Shown: positions 41,428 through 50,070 of the stretch, in pieces
Numbering within the stretch: position 1 is the stretch's first letter
How the letters are laid out: every line of letters starts with the position of its first letter
From: Pseudomonas sp. CCC3.1
Lineage (GTDB): Bacteria > Pseudomonadota > Gammaproteobacteria > Pseudomonadales > Pseudomonadaceae
NCBI RefSeq assembly: GCF_034347405.1
Contig: NZ_CP133778.1
Coordinates: 3,286,001 to 3,350,000, forward strand
DNA: 64,000 nt
Direction of reading: 5' to 3'
Made by a program: the position numbers and the translations under genes
The notes under the pieces: generated by a model
What the model was told of the DNA's origin: nothing
The model's input: only the letters and a program-made list of their open reading frames with translations
Database searches by the model: none

Positions 41428-42578
41428 AGATTTTACGAGTTATATCCTCCATAGACCCCGCAGGAGGTGGACCTATGGAAGCTGCACGAAAAATCGACAG
41501 CACATTAATGCACTTAGGTCACCACGTTGAACTTGTCTGCCTAGACGATCCTCGCGCAGATTATATATCTCAATACCCTGTAAAAGTTCATCCGCTAGGC
41601 CCCTCCAAAGGGACGTATCAATATAACAAGGCACTCACCCCTTGGCTGACTAACAATATTGATAGCTTTGATGCCGTTATCATTGACGGTTTATGGCAAT
41701 ATCACAGCTTCGGCACATGGCGAGCACTAGCAAAAAAAAAGATACCTTACTTTATATTCACACATGGCATGCTCGACCCCTGGTTCAAAAAAAACTACCC
41801 TCTCAAACATTTAAAAAAGTGGTTGTACTGGACATGGGGTGAATATCGAGTTTTGCGTGATGCCAAAGCTGTATTATTTACCTGCGAAGAAGAAAAAATT
41901 TTAGCGCGCCAATCATTCTGGCTATACAAAGCTAATGAAGTTGTAACCGCGTTCGGAACAGCGGATGCACCCAAAAATGGAGATCAGTTAACGCATGATT
42001 TCTTGCATCTGTACCCCGAGTTAAAAAACAAACGGCTAGCACTCTACCTTAGCCGCATTCACGAGAAAAAAGGATGTGACCTGCTCATCGAGGCTTTTGC
42101 AAAAATTGCAAGCCAAGATCCGGCATTGCAGTTAGTCATGGCCGGACCGGACCAAACGGGATGGTCATCTACATTAAAATTACTTGCTGCCAAACACGGA
42201 ATATCTGATCGAATTTCTTGGTTGGGCATGCTCTCTGGGGATGTTAAGTGGGGCGCATTTTATGCGGCCGAAGTATTTTGCCTTCCCTCTCACCAAGAAA
42301 ATTTTGGGATCGTCGTTGCGGAAGCGCTTGCCTGCGGCAAACCCGTCATTATCAGCAACAAAGTCAATATATGGCGTGAAATTCAAGTTAGCGAAGCTGG
42401 GTTTGTTGATGAGGATACAGTTCAAGGCACTATAAACAGTCTGCAACATTGGCTCGACCTTAAACCCGATGCCTATGCACAAATGGCAAGTCGGGCAAAG
42501 AAATGTTTTGCAGAACAGTTTCATATACAACGTGCCACCGAACGCTTGATTGAGATTATCGAGGAGCGCCGCGCATGA
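41424..42578 (+). CDS. GT4-family glycosyltransferase B
   Basis: A 384-residue GT-B enzyme with the N-terminal motif SIDPAGGGPMEAARKIDSTL near residue 10, the start of the GT4 domain RLALYLSRIHEKKGCDLLIE near 205 and the EX7E motif in PSHQENFGIVVAEALACGKP near 290. It resembles transferases of the WcaI/WcaC kind in capsule clusters. Its start overlaps gene A by 4 bases, and its stop overlaps the acetyltransferase start by 4 bases. Sugar specificity unknown. Confidence 0.85.
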   Translation: MKILRVISSIDPAGGGPMEAARKIDSTLMHLGHHVELVCLDDPRADYISQYPVKVHPLGPSKGTYQYNKALTPWLTNNIDSFDAVIIDGLWQYHSFGTWRALAKKKIPYFIFTHGMLDPWFKKNYPLKHLKKWLYWTWGEYRVLRDAKAVLFTCEEEKILARQSFWLYKANEVVTAFGTADAPKNGDQLTHDFLHLYPELKNKRLALYLSRIHEKKGCDLLIEAFAKIASQDPALQLVMAGPDQTGWSSTLKLLAAKHGISDRISWLGMLSGDVKWGAFYAAEVFCLPSHQENFGIVVAEALACGKPVIISNKVNIWREIQVSEAGFVDEDTVQGTINSLQHWLDLKPDAYAQMASRAKKCFAEQFHIQRATERLIEIIEERRA

Positions 42579-43132
42579 TTATTCAGGGCAGTGACTCATA
42601 TCGAAAACCTTCATTCTCGCTGGCAAATCGACTACGTCGGCTTACTTGGAATATTGCTTATTTAATGTTTTTCCGCACTTCACCTCGGCCCTTTCATTCG
42701 TGGCGTGCGGCACTTTTGAAGCTGTTCGGCGCCAAGCTAGGTAAAGGCGTGCATATTTATCCTGGCGCTAAAATATGGGCGCCTTGGAATCTGGAGGTAG
42801 GTGACCATGTGGGGATTGCCGATGGTGTAACGCTCTACAACATGGACTTGATTCGAGTAGGCAGCTATAGCGTTATCTCGCAAGGCGCTCATCTATGCGG
42901 CGGTTCTCATGACTACAACAGTTCAAATTTCCAACTTTTTGCGAAACCCATTATTCTCGGTGAGCATGTGTGGATTTGTGCTGAAGCATTTGTGTCTCTA
43001 GGTGTGACTATTCCTAATGGAGTTGTTGTCGGCGCCCGCTCTCTTGTCACCAAAACGATACTGGAACCTTGGACTGTCTTTGCAGGGCAACCTGCCAAAC
43101 GCATTGGCCAACGAACAAGGAATGAGCAATGA
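42575..43132 (+). CDS. WcaF-like O-acetyltransferase (left-handed beta-helix)
   Basis: A 185-residue acetyltransferase. Hexapeptide repeats run from about residue 55 to 165 (GKGVHIYPGAKIWAPWNLEV, VGDHVGIADGVTLYNMDLIR, ILGEHVWICAEAFVSLGVTI), with the catalytic His in CGGSHDYNSSNF near 110. The layout matches WcaF of colanic acid synthesis. It would acetylate a repeat-unit sugar in the cytoplasm using acetyl-CoA. Coupled at both ends by ATGA overlaps. Confidence 0.87.
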   Translation: MIIQGSDSYRKPSFSLANRLRRLTWNIAYLMFFRTSPRPFHSWRAALLKLFGAKLGKGVHIYPGAKIWAPWNLEVGDHVGIADGVTLYNMDLIRVGSYSVISQGAHLCGGSHDYNSSNFQLFAKPIILGEHVWICAEAFVSLGVTIPNGVVVGARSLVTKTILEPWTVFAGQPAKRIGQRTRNEQ

Positions 43133-44085
43133 CAACAGAGACAATGCATCGACCATTGGTTGGTCTCTCTGTGGTTATTCTGACCTTTAATGAAGAACTG
43201 CATTTAGAACGGGCGTTGGCGTCGGTTGCCGAACTGACCAAAGAAATTTTTGTTATTGACTCTTTTTCCAGCGATCGCACGCTAGAAATTGCTCGTGAAC
43301 ATGGCGCGACCGTACTTCAAAATAAATTTGTCAATCAAGCCCAGCAGTTTCAGTGGGCGCTTGATAACGCACCAATAACGGGTGAATGGATTCTGCGCCT
43401 GGATGCGGATGAAATAATCGAGCCGGACCTTGTTGCAGAAATAACTCATAAACTTCCAGATCTACCAGCGGATGTCGTCGGCATCAATCTTAAACGCAAA
43501 CATATTTTCATGGATCGCTGGGTCAAGCACGGTGGTCGCTACCCACTGGTGATGCTGCGAATTTGGCGCAAAGGCCATGGCCGTATTGAGAATCGCTGGA
43601 TGGACGAACATGTCGTTATTTGGGGCGGACGGACCGTGACTTTTGACGGTGGGTTTGCCGATCACAACTTAAACGATTTGACTTTTTTTACTGAAAAGCA
43701 CAATAAATATGCAACGCGTGAAGCCATAGAAATCCTGAATTATCGTTTGAATTTTTCAGCTCGCGATCACTCTATTACGGCGCAAAGTACATCACTGCAA
43801 ACAGCTACAAAATTTTTTATAAAAGAACATATTTACAACCGCATTCCTTTCACCGTGAGCGCACCACTTTACTTTTTGTGGCGATATGTTTTTCAACTCG
43901 GCTTTCTCGATGGCCGCTCCGGACTGGTTTACCATTTCCTTCAAGGGTATTGGTACCGCTTCCTCGTAGGGTCGAAAGTAATGGAGTTAGAGAGAGCCAT
44001 TTCTCATCTCTCCGACAAGCATCAGATCGCAGCAGAACTCTCGCGTTTGACCGGACACACGTTAACGCCTGAACAATCGCGCTAA
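43129..44085 (+). CDS. GT2-family glycosyltransferase
   Basis: A 318-residue GT-A enzyme. It starts with SVVILTFNEELHLERALASV; the metal motif LRLDADEIIEPDL near residue 90 follows, and VKHGGRYPLVMLRIWRKGHG near 125 is typical of the WaaE/KdtX-like subgroup. Near the C-terminus, hydrophobic segments (YFLWRYVFQLGFLDG) suggest attachment to the membrane. Some members add glucose or galactose to lipid-linked intermediates. The overlap with the acetyltransferase (ATGA) makes it the last of four coupled genes; a 71-bp gap follows before gmd, where the base composition changes back to GC-richer. Confidence 0.83.
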   Translation: MTTETMHRPLVGLSVVILTFNEELHLERALASVAELTKEIFVIDSFSSDRTLEIAREHGATVLQNKFVNQAQQFQWALDNAPITGEWILRLDADEIIEPDLVAEITHKLPDLPADVVGINLKRKHIFMDRWVKHGGRYPLVMLRIWRKGHGRIENRWMDEHVVIWGGRTVTFDGGFADHNLNDLTFFTEKHNKYATREAIEILNYRLNFSARDHSITAQSTSLQTATKFFIKEHIYNRIPFTVSAPLYFLWRYVFQLGFLDGRSGLVYHFLQGYWYRFLVGSKVMELERAISHLSDKHQIAAELSRLTGHTLTPEQSR

Positions 44086-44156
44086 CTAAAACTACTCAAT
44101 TTATTTAATAATCAATCACTCCCCCACCGAGCGATTGCATACACAGGAAAGCAACA

Positions 44157-45278
44157 ATGAAGAAGCGTGCTCTTATTACTGGCATTACTGGCCAAGACGG
44201 ATCTTACCTGGCAGAGTTACTGCTGGAAAAAGGCTATGAAGTGCATGGCATCAAACGCCGCGCTTCTTCTTTCAACACCCAGCGCGTAGATCATATCTAC
44301 CAAGATCCACATGTCGACAACCGTAACTTCGTACTGCATTACGGCGACTTGAGCGACTCTTCCAACTTGACCCGCATCATCCAGGAAGTACAACCGGATG
44401 AGGTATACAACCTGGGCGCACAGTCTCATGTGGCCGTCAGTTTCGAGTCCCCGGAATACACCGCTGATGTGGACGCCATGGGCACTCTGCGTATCCTGGA
44501 AGCCATTCGCCTGCTCGGTCTGGAAAAGAAAACCCGCTTCTATCAAGCTTCTACCTCTGAGCTATACGGCTTGGTTCAAGAAACCCCGCAGAAGGAGACC
44601 ACACCCTTCTACCCGCGCTCGCCTTATGCCGTAGCGAAGATGTATGCCTACTGGATCACGGTTAACTACCGCGAAGCCTATGGCATGTATGCCTGCAACG
44701 GTATTTTGTTCAACCACGAATCGCCGCGTCGTGGTGAGACCTTTGTCACCCGCAAAATTACCCGCGCCTTAGCTAATATCAGCCAGGGTCTGGAGCAATG
44801 CCTGTTCCTCGGCAATATGGATGCACTGCGTGACTGGGGCCATGCCAAGGACTACGTGCGCATGCAATGGATGATGCTGCAGCAAGATGTAGCGGACGAC
44901 TTTGTTATTGCTACTGGCGTGCAATATTCGGTGCGTGAGTTCGTTCGCTGGTCCGCCGCTGAATTGGGCGTCACCCTGCAGTTCGAAGGTGAAGGCGTGG
45001 ATGAGCAGGCAATTGTCGTAAGCATTGAAGGCGACAAAGCTCCAGCACTCAAAGTCGGCGATGTAGTGGTCAAGGTTGACCCACGCTACTTCCGTCCAGC
45101 AGAGGTTGAAACATTGCTCGGAGACCCTACCAAAGCCAAACAGAAGCTGGGCTGGGTTCCAGAGATCACGGCTCAGGAAATGTGCGCCGAAATGGTTCGC
45201 GAAGACCTCAAAATCGCACAGCGCCATGCATTGCTCAAGCAACACGGGCACGACCTGCCGGTTGCCGTGGAGAATTGA
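44157..45278 (+). CDS. gmd: GDP-mannose 4,6-dehydratase
   Basis: A 373-residue short-chain dehydrogenase. The NADP motif GITGQDGSYLAELLLEKGYE, the R-rich loop IKRRASSFNTQRVDHIYQDP, the catalytic Ser/Thr near STSELYGLVQE and Tyr-X3-Lys in SPYAVAKMYAYW near 155 are intact. It makes GDP-4-keto-6-deoxymannose, which Fcl converts to GDP-L-fucose. It is 2 bp from fcl. Strongly conserved sequence and GC-richer codons set it apart from the AT-rich genes just upstream. Confidence 0.95.
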   Translation: MKKRALITGITGQDGSYLAELLLEKGYEVHGIKRRASSFNTQRVDHIYQDPHVDNRNFVLHYGDLSDSSNLTRIIQEVQPDEVYNLGAQSHVAVSFESPEYTADVDAMGTLRILEAIRLLGLEKKTRFYQASTSELYGLVQETPQKETTPFYPRSPYAVAKMYAYWITVNYREAYGMYACNGILFNHESPRRGETFVTRKITRALANISQGLEQCLFLGNMDALRDWGHAKDYVRMQWMMLQQDVADDFVIATGVQYSVREFVRWSAAELGVTLQFEGEGVDEQAIVVSIEGDKAPALKVGDVVVKVDPRYFRPAEVETLLGDPTKAKQKLGWVPEITAQEMCAEMVREDLKIAQRHALLKQHGHDLPVAVEN

Positions 45279-45280
45279 GC

Positions 45281-46258
45281 ATGACGCGTGATCTGAATCA
45301 AAACATCTTTGTTGCCGGCCATCGCGGCATGGTCGGATCCGCCATTGTCCGACGTCTGCAAGCGCTGGGGTACAGCCGTATTCTCACCGCTGGCCGTGAC
45401 ACATTGAACCTGCTTGACCAACAGGCAGTGCAGGCTTTTTTCAAAAAGCATCAGATCGATCAGGTGTATCTGGCAGCGGCAAAGGTCGGAGGCATTCAGG
45501 CCAACAATAATTACCCGGCAGACTTTATCTACGACAATCTGATGATCCAGGCCAACCTGATTCAGGCTGCGCATCAGAACGACGTACAGAAGCTGTTGTT
45601 CCTTGGCTCATCCTGCATTTACCCGAAGCACGCCGAACAGCCAATGCGTGAAGATGCTTTGCTAACAGGTGTACTGGAGCCGACCAATGAACCCTATGCG
45701 ATTGCCAAGATCGCAGGGATCAAGCTGTGCGAAAGCTACAACCGCCAGCACGGTCGTGACTACCGCAGCGTAATGCCGACCAACTTGTACGGCCCGCACG
45801 ACAACTATCACCCGCAAAACAGTCATGTGATCCCTGCCCTGCTGCGCCGCTTCCATGAAGCGGTTGAGCGTGGGGACGAAGAGATGGTCATCTGGGGGAC
45901 CGGCACGCCTATGCGGGAGTTTCTGCATGTCGATGACATGTCCGCCGCAAGCGTGCATGTGATGGAACTGGATGAGCAGACCTATCAGGCCAACACCCAG
46001 CCAATGCTCTCTCACATCAACGTTGGCACAGGCGTTGACTGCACGATTGGTGAACTGGCGAAAACCATTGCAAGCGTCACTGGTTTCTCTGGCAAGTTGA
46101 CCTTCGATACCAGCAAACCGGATGGTGCTCCACGCAAGTTGATGGATGTGTCACGTCTCAAATCACTGGGCTGGCAAGCCAGTATCGGCTTGGAAGACGG
46201 ACTGAAAGACGCTTACGACTGGTATGTCAACAACGTGCAACAGGCGCGGACACACTGA
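45281..46258 (+). CDS. fcl: GDP-L-fucose synthase
   Basis: A 325-residue epimerase/reductase. It starts at the ATG at 45281 (MTRDLNQNIFVAGHRGMVGS), 2 bp after gmd. NADP site GHRGMVGSAIVRRL, LAAAKVGGI near 65, the catalytic loop SSCIYPKHAEQP near 110 and Tyr-X3-Lys in EPYAIAKIAGIKLCES near 140 are all present, as is NLYGPHDNY near 165. It completes GDP-L-fucose synthesis; fucose is expected in the polymer. Its stop shares a base with the next start (TGATG). Confidence 0.95.
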   Translation: MTRDLNQNIFVAGHRGMVGSAIVRRLQALGYSRILTAGRDTLNLLDQQAVQAFFKKHQIDQVYLAAAKVGGIQANNNYPADFIYDNLMIQANLIQAAHQNDVQKLLFLGSSCIYPKHAEQPMREDALLTGVLEPTNEPYAIAKIAGIKLCESYNRQHGRDYRSVMPTNLYGPHDNYHPQNSHVIPALLRRFHEAVERGDEEMVIWGTGTPMREFLHVDDMSAASVHVMELDEQTYQANTQPMLSHINVGTGVDCTIGELAKTIASVTGFSGKLTFDTSKPDGAPRKLMDVSRLKSLGWQASIGLEDGLKDAYDWYVNNVQQARTH

Positions 46259-47466
46259 TGAAAATCCTGCTCTACGGCATTAACTACAGCCCTGAATTGA
46301 CCGGCATTGGTAAGTACAGCGGTGAAATGGCAGCTTGGCTGGCCGCTCAGGGTCATGAGGTCAGGGTCGTCACAGCTCCGCCTTATTATCCGGACTGGAA
46401 GGTATGGCAAGGCTTCAGCGCCTGGCGTTTCAATAAACGTCAGGAGGCTGGCGTCACCGTTATTCGCTGCCCGCTATATGTTCCTGCTCGACCCACGGCA
46501 GTTAAACGTTTGCTGCATTTAGCAAGTTTCTCGTTGTCATCAGCTTTTGCAGTGTTGGCACAGTTACGCTGGAAGCCCGAGCTGGTGATCCTGGTCGTGC
46601 CCACCCTGTTTTGCGCACCGCAGGCTCTGGTTCTGGCCAAGCTGGTAGGCGCAACGTCGGTGTTACACGTTCAGGATTATGAAGTGGATGCTTTGTTCGG
46701 GCTGTCCATCGCCAAGGGCGAAAAGCTCAAGCGCTGGGCGTTTGCTGTTGAACGGGCGCTGTTACGTAGCTTCGACCGGGTTTCCACTATCTCCAGTGGC
46801 ATGCTGCGGCGTGCCGAAGAAAAGGGGGTGGCCAAAGAGCAGTTGCGGTTTTTCCCCAACTGGTCGGAAACAGCCCGGTTCCACAATGTGCCGCGTAATG
46901 CCGAATTGTTACGCAGGCTTGGCGTGGACCCGGACAAACGGGTATTGCTCTACTCCGGCAACATTGGCGAAAAGCAGGGCTTGGAATGTGTGATTGAGGC
47001 TGCCGAACGTCTGGCTGATCGCAAGGACTTGGTATTCCTTGTAGTCGGCGAAGGCGCCGGCAAGGCCCGCTTGCTGGAACTGAGTCAGCAACGCAACCTC
47101 AACAACGTGGTCTTTGCACCACTCCAGCCTTATGAAGATCTGCCCGCGCTACTGGCATCAGCGGATTGCCATCTGGTGATACAAAAGCGTGGGGCGGCGG
47201 ATGCAGTGCTGCCCTCCAAGCTCACCAATATCCTTGCGGTGGGTGGCAATGCATTGATTACCGCCGACCCAGAGACCAGCCTGGGAGTTCTCTGCGCTGA
47301 ATACCCCGGGGTTGCCACGCTGGTGGAACCGGAATCGGTTGAGGCCCTGATCAACGGCATAGAGCGCGTGCTAGCCATGCCGATGCCGAATGCGATTGCC
47401 ACCGGCTATGCATGCGAGTTTCTGGACAAAGACCAAATCCTGACGCGTTTTTTAGCCGAGATTTGA
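46258..47466 (+). CDS. wcaI: WcaI-family glycosyltransferase (probable fucosyltransferase)
   Basis: A 402-residue GT4 enzyme of the colanic-acid WcaI family. The N-terminus KILLYGINYSPELTGIGKYS and the segment VTAPPYYPDWKVWQGFSAWR are diagnostic. The C-terminal GT4 domain starts near 225 (VLLYSGNIGEKQGLECVIEA). In colanic acid clusters WcaI is next to fcl and gmm and is proposed to transfer fucose. The same neighbours flank it here: a one-base overlap with fcl and 3 bp to the GDP-mannose hydrolase. Confidence 0.9.
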   Translation: MKILLYGINYSPELTGIGKYSGEMAAWLAAQGHEVRVVTAPPYYPDWKVWQGFSAWRFNKRQEAGVTVIRCPLYVPARPTAVKRLLHLASFSLSSAFAVLAQLRWKPELVILVVPTLFCAPQALVLAKLVGATSVLHVQDYEVDALFGLSIAKGEKLKRWAFAVERALLRSFDRVSTISSGMLRRAEEKGVAKEQLRFFPNWSETARFHNVPRNAELLRRLGVDPDKRVLLYSGNIGEKQGLECVIEAAERLADRKDLVFLVVGEGAGKARLLELSQQRNLNNVVFAPLQPYEDLPALLASADCHLVIQKRGAADAVLPSKLTNILAVGGNALITADPETSLGVLCAEYPGVATLVEPESVEALINGIERVLAMPMPNAIATGYACEFLDKDQILTRFLAEI

Positions 47467-47469
47467 ATC

Positions 47470-47940
47470 ATGTGGCTCAGTAATGATCTGTTTCGCAGTG
47501 TTGTGGCTTCAACTCCATTGGTTTCGATCGATCTGATGGTACAGAACGCACGGGGCGAATGCCTGTTGGGGCAGCGACTCAATCGGCCCGCGAAAGACAG
47601 CTGGTTTGTGCCTGGCGGGCGTATTTTGAAAAATGAAACACTGGACACCGCCTTCAATCGCCTGACTCTGGAAGAATTGGGTCAGGTGTACCAGCGCAGT
47701 GACGCTCGCCTGCTGGGGATCTATGAACACTTTTATGCCGATAGCGTATTTGGTGCAGGCGAGCAGGCACCGGACACCCACTATGTAGTACTGGCCTATC
47801 AGTTAGTTCTGGCTGAAGGCCAAGAATTACAACTGCCCCACGCCCAGCATGGGGCCTATCGCTGGTGGCCTTTAATCGAGATGCAGACGCATGAGCACGT
47901 GCACGCCAATACGCGTGCCTATCTCGCAGCACTGCGTTAA
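47470..47940 (+). CDS. gmm: GDP-mannose mannosyl hydrolase (Nudix)
   Basis: A 156-residue Nudix-fold protein of the WcaH/Gmm type. The box GGRILKNETLDTAFNRLTLE-ELG (residues about 50-73) shows the altered form typical of this family, which splits GDP-mannose to GDP and mannose rather than cleaving the diphosphate. HYVVLAYQL near 110 and the His-rich TYR-like end (THEHVHANTRAYL) match. It may tune GDP-mannose and GDP-fucose levels. It sits in the fcl-wcaI-gmm-manC order known from colanic acid clusters. Confidence 0.9.
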   Translation: MWLSNDLFRSVVASTPLVSIDLMVQNARGECLLGQRLNRPAKDSWFVPGGRILKNETLDTAFNRLTLEELGQVYQRSDARLLGIYEHFYADSVFGAGEQAPDTHYVVLAYQLVLAEGQELQLPHAQHGAYRWWPLIEMQTHEHVHANTRAYLAALR

Positions 47941-47969
47941 CTCTTCGACGCATACACAGGATGTTGAAC

Positions 47970-49388
47970 ATGCTCTTTCCGATCATTATGGCCGGAGGCT
48001 CCGGCTCTCGTTTATGGCCATTGTCGCGCCAGCTCAACCCTAAGCAGTTTCTGCCTCTAGCCGATGCCAACTTGTCAATGCTGCAAGCCACCCTTCAGCG
48101 CCTTGATGGTCTGGGTGCTGCATTGCCGCGGCTGATCTGCAACGAGCAACACCGCTTTCTCGCGGCGGAGCAACTACGTCTGCTCGGGCTCGAAAAAGCC
48201 AATATTTTACTCGAACCGGTCGGGCGCAATACTGCACCGGCGATTGCCTTGGCGGCCTTGAGCGCTCTTGAAGCCTGCAGCGAAACAGAAGACCCAATTT
48301 TGCTGGTATTGGCAGCAGATCATTTGATCCAGGACGTTGCCGCGTTTCAAGCCAGCATCAAAACTGCTCTGCCTCTGGCGCAAGACGGTAAGCTCGTGAC
48401 CTTCGGTATTGTTCCAACCCATGCTGAGACGGGTTATGGCTATATCGAGCAAGGTGTCAGCGTAGGTATTGGCGGGTTCAAGGTGAGCCGTTTTGTAGAA
48501 AAGCCTGATCGGGTGACAGCCGAGGAGTATCTAGCCAGTGGCAGCTATTTCTGGAACAGCGGCATGTTTATGTTCCGCGCCAGCCGCTATCTGCAGGAGC
48601 TTGAAAGTCATCGCCCCGATATTCTCGCTGCCTGCCGTGAAGCACTGACTGGCGGCACACAAGACATGCACTTCACCCGTGTTAATGAAGTCGCATTTGC
48701 AGCCTGCCCAGATGACTCAGTGGACTATGCCGTGATGGAAAAAACCGTCGACGCGGTGATGGTGCCGCTGGATGCGGGCTGGAGTGATATCGGCTCCTGG
48801 ACGGCCTTGTGGGATGTCAGCACCAAAGACGAACAAGGTAATGTGTTCAAGGGTGACGTACTCGACCAACAGTCGCGTAACACCTATGTACACGCCGACA
48901 GCCGCCTGGTGGCAACGGTCGGCGTGGACGATCTAGTGATTGTTGAAACCAAAGATGCGGTACTGGTCGCTCACAAGGACCATGTGCAGGATGTCAAAAA
49001 GATCGTTGAGCAATTAAAAAACGGCTCGCGTAGCGAACACATCAACCATCGCGAGGTGTACCGTCCATGGGGCGTGTATGACTCGGTCGATAACGGTCAT
49101 CGCTATCAGGTCAAGCGCATTACGGTGAAGCCGGGAGCCAAGCTGTCGGTACAGATGCATCACCACCGCGCTGAGCACTGGATTGTGGTCAGTGGTACGG
49201 CCAAGGTGACCAATGGTGAGCGGACTTACCTGGTGTGCGAGAACGAGTCCACCTACATCCCCATCGGCCAGATCCACGCACTGGAAAATCCAGGGGTCAT
49301 CCCGCTGGAACTCATTGAAGTGCAATCAGGCTCGTATTTGGGTGAAGACGATATCGTTCGATTTGAAGACAAATACGGCCGGGCTTGA
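47970..49388 (+). CDS. manC: mannose-1-phosphate guanylyltransferase / mannose-6-phosphate isomerase
   Basis: A 472-residue bifunctional enzyme. The pyrophosphorylase signature MAGGSGSRLWPLSRQLNPKQ opens the protein, FVEKPD lies near 170 and the C-terminal type II isomerase cupin (RPWGVYDSVDNGHRYQVKRI, then QMHHHRAEHWIVVSG) near 375-425. It supplies GDP-mannose for Gmd. I prefer the ATG at 47970 because AGG at 47958-47960 then has a 9-base spacer; an ATG at 47961 abuts it. No phosphomannomutase gene is present; AlgC elsewhere probably serves. Last gene before the 300-bp gap to gfcA. Confidence 0.94.
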   Translation: MLFPIIMAGGSGSRLWPLSRQLNPKQFLPLADANLSMLQATLQRLDGLGAALPRLICNEQHRFLAAEQLRLLGLEKANILLEPVGRNTAPAIALAALSALEACSETEDPILLVLAADHLIQDVAAFQASIKTALPLAQDGKLVTFGIVPTHAETGYGYIEQGVSVGIGGFKVSRFVEKPDRVTAEEYLASGSYFWNSGMFMFRASRYLQELESHRPDILAACREALTGGTQDMHFTRVNEVAFAACPDDSVDYAVMEKTVDAVMVPLDAGWSDIGSWTALWDVSTKDEQGNVFKGDVLDQQSRNTYVHADSRLVATVGVDDLVIVETKDAVLVAHKDHVQDVKKIVEQLKNGSRSEHINHREVYRPWGVYDSVDNGHRYQVKRITVKPGAKLSVQMHHHRAEHWIVVSGTAKVTNGERTYLVCENESTYIPIGQIHALENPGVIPLELIEVQSGSYLGEDDIVRFEDKYGRA

Positions 49389-49490
49389 AGCTCAAACCTT
49401 GAATTGCCATAGCGCAATCTGTTCGACAGTAATGGGCCGCCCGCCCAGATAGTGAATTTGTCGAGAGTTTTTTTGTGACCCGAAAGAAAA

Positions 49491-49505
49491 CGTTATAAAA
49501 CGTCA
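49491..49505 (+). promoter_or_regulatory. locus motif upstream of gfcA
   Basis: CGTTATAAAACGTCA, one of five copies of TGTTAT-W4-N-GTCA in the locus, about 180 bp before gfcA. It implies a separate transcription start for the gfc-wza export genes. Confidence 0.5.
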
Positions 49506-49687
49506 GCAACCAACACCGCTCTGCACAGGTATTCTTAAGTTGATATTGAACAATAAAGTGCCTGTAAAGACTCACTTGAGCGTCTGGCTCGGCTGTATCA
49601 GCTGCTTTTGACTCGTCGTTTGAACACCGCTAAAACGCCCAAGTACTCAACCCATCAATACAGACTATTTATCAAAAGGATTTACCC

Positions 49688-49987
49688 ATGAAAAAATTAC
49701 TCGTTTCTACACTCGCACTGGCCATGAGCGCCTCGATCTTCGCCGCAGAACCCGCTCCTGCTCCTGCGCAGTCAGCCCCTCCTGCTGCACCAGCGTCACT
49801 GAACACTGACACTGGCGTGCTGGGCAGCCTCTCGCAAAACCAAAAAATCGGCCTTGGGGTTGCAGCTGCTGCCGGTGTAGCAGTCATCGCTGCTAGCGGT
49901 GGCGGTGGTGGCGGTGGTGGTAGCGACAACAGCGGCACTGGTGGTGGTACCACTGGCACTACAGGTACTACAGGTACCACGCGCTAA
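49688..49987 (+). CDS. gfcA: GfcA/YjbE-like secreted small protein
   Basis: A 99-residue protein with a cleavable signal peptide (MKKLLVSTLALAMSASIFAA), a Pro/Ala-rich stretch, a hydrophobic segment near 53-68 (IGLGVAAAAGVAVIAASGG) and a Gly tract ending in TGT repeats. This build matches GfcA/YjbE, the first gene of the group 4 capsule operon, which is small, Thr/Gly-rich and of unknown function. AAAGGA lies 7 bases before the ATG, and the gene stands alone before a hairpin. The call rests on composition and neighbours (gfcB, C, D and wza), not on a catalytic motif. Confidence 0.7.
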   Translation: MKKLLVSTLALAMSASIFAAEPAPAPAQSAPPAAPASLNTDTGVLGSLSQNQKIGLGVAAAAGVAVIAASGGGGGGGGSDNSGTGGGTTGTTGTTGTTR

Positions 49988-50016
49988 GGCTTGACCAGGT
50001 CGAAAGGACTAAACCA

Positions 50017-50032
50017 CCTGGAGCTTTCCAGG
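50017..50032 (+). terminator. possible attenuator between gfcA and wza
   Basis: CCTGGA-GCTT-TCCAGG, a 6-bp stem with a tetraloop, followed by CATTTGATTTTG. The modest stem and broken T run suggest partial termination, which would make gfcA more abundant than the following genes. Confidence 0.35.
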
Positions 50033-50070
50033 CATTTGATTTTGATGTGTATCTCTTACAAGTGTCCTCA

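Noticed and set aside
50047..50070. Starting wza at the ATG at 50047
   Set aside because: It would add eight residues before the signal peptide; the ATG at 50071 gives a normal lipoprotein signal.
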